Shown here one piece after another: positions 1 to 5,217 of a stretch of 8,173 nucleotides of DNA. The first letter of the stretch is position 1, and each line of letters begins with the position of its first letter. The notes under the pieces are model-generated. The model saw nothing but the letters and a program-made list of their open reading frames with translations, was not told the DNA's origin and did not search any database. The stretch is from Clostridia bacterium (GTDB lineage Bacteria > Bacillota_A > Clostridia > UMGS1883 > HGM11501), in assembly GCA_017536285.1 (NCBI GenBank), contig JAFXHP010000087.1, positions 1-8,173 of the forward strand, written 5' to 3'. Made by a program: the position numbers and the translations under genes.

Positions 1-50
1 CAAAACGACAGTGAGGCGAATAGCCGAACAGTTTCGTGCAACAAAAACGT

Positions 51-71
51 CAAAATGCAAAACGCATTTTG
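51..71 (-). terminator. possible terminator hairpin after the oxidoreductase gene
   Basis: A perfect 8-bp stem (CAAAATGC at 51-58, GCATTTTG at 64-71) closes a 5-base loop, 43 bases beyond the stop codon of the leftward oxidoreductase gene. Read leftward, the stem is followed by ACGTTTTTG, so a T-run is present but starts two bases late, and the stem is AT-rich. It could be a weak intrinsic terminator or simply a palindrome. Nothing else is identifiable in bases 1-113. Confidence 0.35.
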
Positions 72-113
72 TACACTTGCAAATAAATCGGCAAAATGGC
101 AATGTGTATATTC

Positions 114-1181
114 TTAAAGAATAACCTCTTTTCCTGTTTTTGCGGATTCGTATATTGCACAGAGAATTTTAATCATGTTAAGGCCTTGCTGGGGAACGAA
201 ATTAGGCTCTGCATTGCCGTTTATTACTTCGGCAAAGTTGTGAAGCATACCTGCATGACGTTCGTACTTAAGTGGCTTGATATTGGGGAAAACGTCCATA
301 ATTGTGCCGTTTTCTTCGGTGAAAAGCTTTAATTTCTGGTCAAGATTGGTCCATTTCGCTCCTGCTTTTGAACCACGAAGCTCTACAAATCCGTATTCTG
401 TTTCAATGTTTGAAGCCCAGGAAAATTCTATCTGCATACATGCACCGTTATCGAATTTTATAAAGCCCATGGCGAGATCTTCAACGTCAAAGGTTCCGCC
501 CTCTTTCGCATCGCCGTAGCGTGATGCTGTGGACTCTTTCGTATCTTCGCCTGCGAATTTATTATAAGTGCATCCAGTAACGGAAACGGGCTTTGGATTA
601 CCCATAAGCCACATGGTAAGGTCAATCATATGTACGCCAAGGTCTATTAAGGGACCTCCGCCGGACATTGCTTTGGTTGTGAACCAGCCACCTTTTCCGG
701 GGATGCCACGACGTCTTATCCAACCGCAACGTGTTGCGTAAATATCTCCCATTTTTCCGTCTTCTATATATTTTTTGAGGAACGGAGACATGGGGAGGTA
801 ACGGTTATTTCTCATAACCATAAGGGTCTTCCCGGATTCTTTTGCCGCCTCGTTCATTTTGAGACATTCTTCTACACTGACAGCATCGGGCTTTTCACAG
901 ATTACATGAAGCCCCTTGTTAAGAGCTTTTACGGCTATAATTGAGTGAAGGTAGTTGGGAGTTGCGATGTCAACGGCATCCAGAGACTCTTTTTCAAGGA
1001 GTTCCTCGTAATCTGTATAGGCTGTTGCACCGAAAACATCTGCAAAATGCTCGGCTCTTTCTTTGATTATGTCGCAGGTGGCAACGACATCAAAATAGTC
1101 TTTAAGCTGTTCCAATGCGGGAGCATGTGCATAGCGGCAGATACCGCCGCATCCGATTATTGCAAGTTTAATTTTACTCAT
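114..1181 (-). CDS. Gfo/Idh/MocA-family NAD(P)-dependent oxidoreductase
   Basis: This is a 355-residue cytoplasmic dehydrogenase of the Gfo/Idh/MocA family, whose members oxidise or reduce sugars, inositols or sugar derivatives with NAD(P). The N-terminal Rossmann domain starts with a glycine loop (GCGGI, residues 10-14) and has an acidic residue at the end of beta-2 (TCD, 35-37). The family EKP signature is at 96-98 with the catalytic Lys97. The C-terminal alpha/beta domain carries GGPLIDLGVHMID (175-187), with the expected Asp180 and His184. The length is normal. The start at 1181 is preferred over an in-frame ATG at 1211 because AAAGGTG lies six bases before it and the Rossmann strand then begins at residue 4. 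It is transcribed alone, away from the membrane-protein gene, and has its own promoter with repeated operator-like motifs. The substrate cannot be read from the sequence, as no transporter or sugar kinase is adjacent. Confidence 0.93.
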   Translation of the reverse strand: MSKIKLAIIGCGGICRYAHAPALEQLKDYFDVVATCDIIKERAEHFADVFGATAYTDYEELLEKESLDAVDIATPNYLHSIIAVKALNKGLHVICEKPDAVSVEECLKMNEAAKESGKTLMVMRNNRYLPMSPFLKKYIEDGKMGDIYATRCGWIRRRGIPGKGGWFTTKAMSGGGPLIDLGVHMIDLTMWLMGNPKPVSVTGCTYNKFAGEDTKESTASRYGDAKEGGTFDVEDLAMGFIKFDNGACMQIEFSWASNIETEYGFVELRGSKAGAKWTNLDQKLKLFTEENGTIMDVFPNIKPLKYERHAGMLHNFAEVINGNAEPNFVPQQGLNMIKILCAIYESAKTGKEVIL

Positions 1182-1206
1182 AAAAATCACCTTTCTTATC
1201 AATTTG

Positions 1207-1219
1207 GGCAATAATTGCC
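1207..1219. promoter_or_regulatory. 13-bp perfect palindrome in the oxidoreductase leader
   Basis: GGCAATAATTGCC is a perfect dyad around a single central A. It lies between the predicted transcription start of the leftward oxidoreductase gene (about 1243) and its ribosome binding site. It could be a repressor operator or a short RNA hairpin. With a single-base centre it is too tight to fold well as a full RNA stem, so a DNA site is somewhat more likely. This reading is inferred from symmetry and position alone. Confidence 0.4.
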
Positions 1220-1249
1220 GGAATTTGTGTTTTTAGACACTGCAAGGTC

Positions 1250-1278
1250 ATTATAAAGTATCTGATTTTCCTTTTCAA
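1250..1278 (-). promoter_or_regulatory. sigma-A promoter of the oxidoreductase gene
   Basis: On the minus strand, TTGAAA (complement of 1273-1278) and TATAAT (complement of 1250-1255) are separated by exactly 17 bases. The -35 matches consensus at five of six positions and the -10 at all six. Transcription would start near 1243, giving a leader of about 60 bases. One copy of the repeated 14-base motif fills most of the spacer (1256-1269), so a protein bound there should affect polymerase directly. Confidence 0.75.
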
Positions 1279-1316
1279 GCCGAAATCGGACATTTTTCGT
1301 ATAAAATCGGATACTT
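1256..1316. promoter_or_regulatory. three-copy operator-like motif in the divergent promoter region
   Basis: A motif close to AAATCGGAYAYTTT occurs three times. Copy A is on the minus strand at 1256-1269 (AAAATCAGATACTT). Copy B is on the plus strand at 1283-1297 (AAATCGGACATTTTT). Copy C is on the plus strand at 1303-1316 (AAAATCGGATACTT). Copies B and C are direct repeats whose AATCGGA cores begin 21 bp apart (1284 and 1305), two helical turns. Copy A is the inverse of copy C with one difference. Copies B and C lie upstream of the leftward -35, and copy A lies in that promoter's spacer. Tandem half-sites 21 bp apart beside a -35 are the known arrangement for AraC-family activators. No regulator gene is in the window, so the protein is unknown. 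Confidence 0.6.
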
Positions 1317-1342
1317 TTAAAGAGCGTGAATGGAAATAATAC

Positions 1343-1371
1343 TTGTCAAAAGCTATGCTTTGTAGTATAAT
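1343..1371 (+). promoter_or_regulatory. sigma-A promoter of the membrane protein-degV pair
   Basis: TTGTCA (1343-1348) and TATAAT (1366-1371) are 17 bases apart, matching consensus at five and six of six positions. Transcription would start near 1378, about 30 bases before the ATG at 1408. Operator copy C ends 27 bases upstream of the -35, so this promoter may share the regulation of the divergent oxidoreductase gene. Confidence 0.75.
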
Positions 1372-1407
1372 ATATACTTGGTAAGAAGTGTGAAAGGAGA
1401 CCGCTTT

Positions 1408-1824
1408 ATGTATATACCGCATAAACAGTATGAGCCGAATGCATCGGAAATGAATGATTTACTTGAACGGAAAAAGCATGAAGAGGAAATGGAAAAAGCA
1501 TTCAAGAGGATGGAAAATGCAAAACGAAGAAAAAAGAAAACCTTTCTGTGTGCTGCTACAGGAGCAATTATAGGTATTTTGTATATAGTGTATATAGCTC
1601 TCGGAATCCAGTGGATTGATGATTTAATTTCAGCATTGGCAGGCACAAATGCTATAGCGAGATTTATTCTTGATTTTCTTCCGCCTATACTTATTACCGG
1701 GATAATAGCATATTTTATTGCGAGAAAAGAAAAAGGTACGGTAACTTATATTTTCAGTGCAATATCTGTTTTCATGGTGGTGTTATTGGTATTTTTAGTA
1801 TATGTGAGCCTTATGGTTAGATAA
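1408..1824 (+). CDS. small membrane protein with three predicted helices, function unknown
   Basis: I do not recognise this 138-residue protein. Residues 1-44 are hydrophilic and rich in Glu, Lys and Arg. The stretch at 14-44 is likely helical or coiled-coil and ends in a dense basic run (RRKKK, 40-44) that should hold it in the cytoplasm under the positive-inside rule. Three hydrophobic segments follow: about 45-67, 86-105 (with PP at 92-93) and 114-137. A short amphipathic loop separates the first two. The ATG at 1408 is preferred over an in-frame TTG at 1378 because AAAGGAG ends eight bases before it and 1378 coincides with the predicted transcription start. The stop is 21 bases before degV, so the two are probably cotranscribed. 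AUA isoleucine codons are frequent here, unlike in the glycolytic genes downstream, which suggests modest expression. Confidence 0.82.
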   Translation: MYIPHKQYEPNASEMNDLLERKKHEEEMEKAFKRMENAKRRKKKTFLCAATGAIIGILYIVYIALGIQWIDDLISALAGTNAIARFILDFLPPILITGIIAYFIARKEKGTVTYIFSAISVFMVVLLVFLVYVSLMVR

Positions 1825-1845
1825 GCAAAAGAAAGAAGGTAATTT

Positions 1846-2706
1846 ATGGCTAAGATAAAAATTATATGCGACAGTGCGGCAGACATCCCTGCAGAAACAG
1901 CGGAAAAACTCGGAATAAGGGTTATGCCTCTGTGGTATACCTTTGATGGGGAGAACTATCTGGCAGACGGAATTGACATGACAAAAAGAGAGTTTTTTGA
2001 TAAAATGAGAGAAGATAAGATTTTGCCTAAAACTTCTCAGGTAACAGCACCTCAGTGGGAGCAAGCTTTTCGGGAAGAACTTGAAAATGCGGATTCGATT
2101 CTCTGTTTTACCATGAGCTCTGCGGCAAGCGGAACATGTCAGTCTGCAAATATTGCAAAAAACGAAGTTCTTTCAGATAATCCCGATGCTGATATTACAA
2201 TAGTTGATTCTATGGCCCTCTCGTTTACCTACGGTCTTGCGATAACAAAGATTGCACCAATGGTAAAGGAAGGAAAGAGCGTAGAAGAAATTATAGAAGA
2301 ATATGAAAGAATAATGTCAAAAGAGGTTTATTTCTTCCTGGTTGAGGATCTTGAATTTCTTAAAAAAGGCGGAAGAATTAATCTTGCAACCTTGGCTTTG
2401 GCAAATATTATGGATATAAAGCCGGTTCTTACGCTTCGTGATGGTCTTGTTGTGAGCTGTGACAAGATAAGGGGCGGAAAGAGATTATACGATAAGTTTA
2501 TGCAGATGTATAAAGACAAGGGTTACGTCCTTGACGGAAAGGATATTTATGTTGTTCACTCCCTTACGGATGATAAGAGAGACAGCTTTGTTGAAGCAGC
2601 GAAAGAGGCGTTTAATCCTGCATCTGTAACTGTGATTGAGCTTGGAGCAACCATCGGTTCTCACGCAGGCCCGGGTCTTTCTGCAGTCGTGTATATAAAA
2701 GATTGA
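1846..2706 (+). CDS. DegV-family fatty-acid-binding protein (FakB-like)
   Basis: This is a 286-residue DegV-family protein of normal length. Characterised members (FakB) bind a fatty acid and present it to the kinase FakA, which makes acyl-phosphate for phospholipid synthesis. The fold signatures are in order: DSAADIP at 9-15, TSQ at 63-65, the SSAASGT loop at 91-97, a VDS strand end in the middle, and EFLKKGGRIN at 170-179. DIKPVL follows, then the C-terminal IGSHAGPG at 270-277, which carries a conserved histidine. The start has AGAAGG six bases upstream. It follows the small membrane protein by 21 bases. Genomes usually hold several DegV paralogues with different acyl preferences, and neither the preference nor a FakA partner can be seen here. 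No clear terminator separates it from pgk, so some read-through is possible. Confidence 0.93.
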   Translation: MAKIKIICDSAADIPAETAEKLGIRVMPLWYTFDGENYLADGIDMTKREFFDKMREDKILPKTSQVTAPQWEQAFREELENADSILCFTMSSAASGTCQSANIAKNEVLSDNPDADITIVDSMALSFTYGLAITKIAPMVKEGKSVEEIIEEYERIMSKEVYFFLVEDLEFLKKGGRINLATLALANIMDIKPVLTLRDGLVVSCDKIRGGKRLYDKFMQMYKDKGYVLDGKDIYVVHSLTDDKRDSFVEAAKEAFNPASVTVIELGATIGSHAGPGLSAVVYIKD

Positions 2707-2750
2707 CAAAAACATAACAAGAGATAGGCTAACTTTAGGAATATTTTAAC

Positions 2751-2779
2751 TTGAATTAAAGGAAAAATATGTGTATAAT
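2751..2779 (+). promoter_or_regulatory. sigma-A promoter of pgk
   Basis: TTGAAT (2751-2756) and TATAAT (2774-2779) are 17 bases apart. The -35 matches consensus at four of six positions and the -10 is perfect. The predicted start near 2786 leaves a leader of about 30 bases that contains the AAAGGATG ribosome binding site. No operator-like repeat is visible around it. Confidence 0.65.
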
Positions 2780-2817
2780 AGTATCATATGATAAGAGAAT
2801 AGAAAGGATGGATAAAA

Positions 2818-4110
2818 ATGAACAAAAAGACAGTTAGAGACATTGATGTTAAAGGCAAAAAAGTTTTGGTAAGATGTGACTTCAACGTACCTATGAAGGA
2901 CGGTGCAATCACAGATGACAAGAGAATTGTAGGAGCACTTCCCACAATTGAGTATCTTTTAGAGCAGGGTGCAAAGGTTATTCTTTGCTCTCACATGGGT
3001 AAGCCTCACGCTGTATTAACAGAAGGCTTTGGTCTTACAAAGAAGGAAAAGGCAAAAGTTGAAGCTCTTCCCGAAGGCGAAAGAGAAGCAGCTAAGAAGG
3101 CTATGCTTGAAAAGGCAGCTAAGGAAGATCCCGTTAAGCTTACATTAAAGCCTGTTGCAGACAGACTTAATGAGCTTCTTGGCAACAAGGTTACATTTGC
3201 AACCGACATTATCGGTGAAGATGCAAAGGCAAAGGTAGCAGCACTTACCGAAGGAAAGGCAGTTCTTCTTGAAAACGTTCGTTTTGATGCAAGAGAAACA
3301 AAGAACGATCCTACTTTTGCGAAGGAACTTGCTTCACTTGCTGAAGCTTATGTAAACGATGCATTCGGTGCAGCTCATAGAGCACACGCATCAACTGCAG
3401 GCGTAACAGAATTTATCCCCGGTGTATCTGGCTTCCTTATTGAAAAGGAACTCACCGTTATGGGCGAAGCATTGGAAAATCCCGCACGTCCCTTCATCGC
3501 AATTCTTGGCGGTGCTAAGGTTTCCGATAAGATCGGTGTTATCAATAACTTAATTGAAAAGGTTGATACATTAATCATCGGCGGCGGTATGGCATACACA
3601 TTCTTTGCAGCACTTGGTAACACAGTTGGTACATCAATCTGCGAAGAAGATAAGCTTGATCTTGCTAAAGAGCTTATGGCAAAGGCTAGAGAAAAGGGTG
3701 TTAACTTCCTTATTCCCGTTGACAACATCATCGGAAGAGAGTACAAGGAAGATACAACATTCATGAGAATTTATTCTGACTCTATTCCTGACGGTTGGAT
3801 GGGTCTTGATATCGGTAAGACAACTCAGGAACTCTACGCTAAGACAATTGAAGGTGCAGGAACAGTTATCTGGAACGGCCCCATGGGTGTTTCCGAATGG
3901 GAAAACTTTGCAGGCGGAACAACAGCAGTTGCTGAAGCTATTGCAAAGAGCGGTGCAATCTCCATCATCGGCGGTGGTGACAGTGCGGCAGCAGTTAAGA
4001 AGCTTGGTTATGCCGATAAGATGACTCACATCTCCACAGGCGGCGGTGCTTCACTTGAATTCTTAGAAGGTAAGGTTCTTCCCGGAATAGATTGCCTCCA
4101 GGATAAATAA
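2818..4110 (+). CDS. pgk: phosphoglycerate kinase with an N-domain insert
   Basis: Phosphoglycerate kinase transfers the acyl phosphate of 1,3-bisphosphoglycerate to ADP, the first ATP-yielding step of glycolysis, in the cytoplasm. Family signatures are present: RCDFNVP at 19-25, SHMGKP at 58-63, LLENVRF followed by [14 protein letters not shown] in the N domain, [10 protein letters not shown] at the hinge, [27 protein letters not shown] at 385-391 and [13 protein letters not shown] at 406-418. All expected 3-PG and nucleotide loops are intact. The protein has 430 residues, whereas typical bacterial enzymes have roughly 390-415. The excess is a Lys/Glu/Ala-rich segment at about 64-107, between SHMGKP and the LKPVADRL helix. 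The insert is in frame and in the same codon style, so it is not an error signature. The start has AAGGA nine bases upstream. Isoleucine codons are almost entirely AUU/AUC, as expected for high expression. It heads the run pgk-tpiA-gpmI. Confidence 0.97.
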   Translation: MNKKTVRDIDVKGKKVLVRCDFNVPMKDGAITDDKRIVGALPTIEYLLEQGAKVILCSHMGKPHAVLTEGFGLTKKEKAKVEALPEGEREAAKKAMLEKAAKEDPVKLTLKPVADRLNELLGNKVTFATDIIGEDAKAKVAALTEGKAVLLENVRFDARETKNDPTFAKELASLAEAYVNDAFGAAHRAHASTAGVTEFIPGVSGFLIEKELTVMGEALENPARPFIAILGGAKVSDKIGVINNLIEKVDTLIIGGGMAYTFFAALGNTVGTSICEEDKLDLAKELMAKAREKGVNFLIPVDNIIGREYKEDTTFMRIYSDSIPDGWMGLDIGKTTQELYAKTIEGAGTVIWNGPMGVSEWENFAGGTTAVAEAIAKSGAISIIGGGDSAAAVKKLGYADKMTHISTGGGASLEFLEGKVLPGIDCLQDK

Positions 4111-4160
4111 TTGTTCGGGGATGTAAAAAAGGTCCAGACCGCAAAAAAGAATTTAGTAAA

Positions 4161-4178
4161 ACAGAATGTACATTTTGT
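4161..4178. repeat. 18-bp near-perfect palindrome after pgk
   Basis: ACAGAATGTACATTTTGT reads the same on both strands apart from one mismatched pair (positions 4 and 15), with the 10-bp core AATGTACATT. It has no loop, so it looks more like a binding site for a dimeric protein than an RNA hairpin. It lies 51 bases after the pgk stop and about 230 bases before tpiA. No regulator is known for it; the functional reading is inference only. Confidence 0.35.
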
Positions 4179-4238
4179 ATGTAGAAATGTAAAGTGAACA
4201 TTTGATTTGCTTATAATTTTGAAAAAATATTTTTTGCT

Positions 4239-4309
4239 ATGAACAAACTTCACCACTCGGCGTATCACATACGCCTTCGGGCATTGCCCTACGGGTTCAG
4301 TTTGTCCAT
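4239..4309. repeat. folded intergenic element: outer stem enclosing two hairpins
   Basis: The ends ATGAACAAACT (4239-4249) and AGTTTGTCCAT (4299-4309) pair over 11 positions with one A-C mismatch. Inside are a perfect 7-bp hairpin with a CAC loop (GGCGTAT at 4259-4265, ATACGCC at 4269-4275) and a 4-bp GGGC/GCCC hairpin (4279-4289) that has alternative pairings with its neighbours (GCC-TTCG-GGC and CCC-TAC-GGG). The interior is clearly more GC-rich than the flanks, which are T- and A-runs (AAAAAATATTTTTT to the left, GCATTTTTT to the right). This could be a non-autonomous mobile repeat (MITE or REP-like) or a structured RNA between pgk and tpiA. No open frame in it looks coding. Confidence 0.6.
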
Positions 4310-4335
4310 TCTGAAGCATTTTTTCCTATCCCCAT

Positions 4336-4367
4336 AAAGAGGTTGTAAAAAGTTTACAACCTCTTTT
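4336..4367. terminator. 14-bp hairpin between pgk and tpiA, terminator or attenuator
   Basis: AAAGAGGTTGTAAA (4336-4349) and TTTACAACCTCTTT (4353-4366) form a perfect 14-bp stem around a 3-base loop. On the plus strand the stem ends in only four Ts followed by GG, so termination would be partial. The 5' A-run gives a similar short T-run on the minus strand. Since tpiA has no strong promoter after it, the hairpin more likely tunes read-through from pgk or shapes mRNA ends than fully blocks transcription. The remaining bases of 4111-4410 hold AT-rich sequence with no gene. Confidence 0.55.
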
Positions 4368-4410
4368 GGAGTATTTAAGAAACTATTTATATATTGAAAG
4401 GGTGTTTATT

Positions 4411-5160
4411 ATGGCAAGAAAGATACTTGCAGCAGGTAACTGGAAAATGAATAAAACCGCATCGGAGGCAGCTTCCTTCATTAAGGAACTCGCCGAGAGC
4501 GTAAAGGGTGCAAAGAACGAAGTTTTAATCTGCGTTCCTTTCACAAATCTTGAAACAGCTGTTAAGCTTACAGAAGGAACAAACATTTCTGTAGGTGCTG
4601 AAAATATGGATTATCACGACAGCGGTGCATACACAGGCGAAGTTAGCGCTGATATGCTCCTTGACCTCGGCGTTAAGTACGTTGTAATCGGCCACTCCGA
4701 AAGAAGGGAATATTACAATGAAACAGACAAAACTGTTAACGCTAAGGTATTAAAGGCAATCGAAAAGGGGATCACTCCCGTTCTTTGCTGTGGCGAAAGC
4801 TTAGAGCAGAGAGAAGACAACATTACCTTTGAATGGGTAAGAATGCAGATTAAGATTGCTCTTAAGGGCTTATCCGCTGAAGATGTTAAAAAGGTTGTTA
4901 TCGCTTACGAACCTATCTGGGCTATCGGAACAGGTAAGACAGCTACAAACGAGCAGGCTGACGAGGTTTGTGCAGACATCAGAGCTTGCCTCAGAGAAGT
5001 ATACGGCGACGATGTTGCTGACAACACAAGAATCCTCTATGGCGGAAGCGTAAATGCAGGAAACGCTGCTGAACTCTTTGCTATGAACGATATCGACGGC
5101 GGTCTTGTTGGCGGTGCAAGCCTTAAGGTTGCTGACTTCACAACAATCGCTAACGCATAA
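4411..5160 (+). CDS. tpiA: triosephosphate isomerase
   Basis: Triosephosphate isomerase interconverts dihydroxyacetone phosphate and glyceraldehyde 3-phosphate as a cytoplasmic dimer. This 249-residue TIM barrel has the usual bacterial length and an intact active site. GNWKMN (9-14) carries Asn10 and Lys12, VIGHSERR (92-99) carries the electrophilic His95, and [12 protein letters not shown] (165-176) carries the catalytic base Glu167 and the closing loop 6. YGGSVN (210-215) and GLVGGASL (231-238) form the phosphate-binding region. The ATG at 4411 is chosen over an in-frame ATG at 4366: AAAGGG lies eight bases before it and the first beta-strand then starts at residue 4, while the upstream codons overlap the intergenic hairpin. 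It is 300 bases after pgk and 57 before gpmI, with the same high-expression codon style as both. Confidence 0.97.
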   Translation: MARKILAAGNWKMNKTASEAASFIKELAESVKGAKNEVLICVPFTNLETAVKLTEGTNISVGAENMDYHDSGAYTGEVSADMLLDLGVKYVVIGHSERREYYNETDKTVNAKVLKAIEKGITPVLCCGESLEQREDNITFEWVRMQIKIALKGLSAEDVKKVVIAYEPIWAIGTGKTATNEQADEVCADIRACLREVYGDDVADNTRILYGGSVNAGNAAELFAMNDIDGGLVGGASLKVADFTTIANA

Positions 5161-5166
5161 AAGATG

Positions 5167-5200
5167 AAGATAAGCCGGAGCAAAAGCTTCGGCTTATCTT
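5167..5200 (+). other. 15-bp hairpin directly before the gpmI ribosome binding site
   Basis: AAGATAAGCCG (5167-5177) pairs perfectly with CGGCTTATCTT (5190-5200). GAGC/GCTT extend the stem to 15 bp with one G-U pair, closing an AAAA loop at 5182-5185. No T-run follows on the plus strand; instead AAAGGA, the gpmI ribosome binding site, starts four bases later. It is therefore unlikely to be a simple terminator. An mRNA-processing or 3'-end-protecting structure between tpiA and gpmI, or a modulator of gpmI translation, fits better. Confidence 0.6.
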
Positions 5201-5217
5201 AAGAAAGGATTGATTTT

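Noticed and set aside
1..117. Plus-strand frame open from the window edge to a stop at 115-117
   Set aside because: Thirty-eight codons without a stop is not significant, the peptide shows no recognisable domain, and the stretch contains a hairpin suited to ending the leftward gene. It could be the tail of a gene or repeat beginning before the window, but that cannot be supported.
2703..2708. Perfect TTGACA overlapping the degV stop codon
   Set aside because: No acceptable -10 lies 15-19 bases downstream; the best candidate is TAGGCT. The promoter at 2751-2779 is better.
3375..4029. Long open frames antisense to pgk (about 130 codons each)
   Set aside because: They are by-products of the biased codon use in pgk; each lacks a ribosome binding site and any domain signature.
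4212..4217. TATAAT in the pgk-tpiA spacer as a tpiA promoter
   Set aside because: No -35-like hexamer is found at 15-19 bases upstream, and two hairpins would stand between it and tpiA. A weak promoter is not excluded.
4239..4309. Known ribozyme or riboswitch (hammerhead, twister, HDV-like) at the folded element
   Set aside because: I looked for the conserved cores on both strands, such as CUGAUGA and GAAA for hammerhead, and did not find them.
4026..4319. 97-codon minus-strand open frame over the pgk end and the spacer
   Set aside because: It runs through the folded intergenic element and antisense to pgk, with low-complexity content and no credible start signal.
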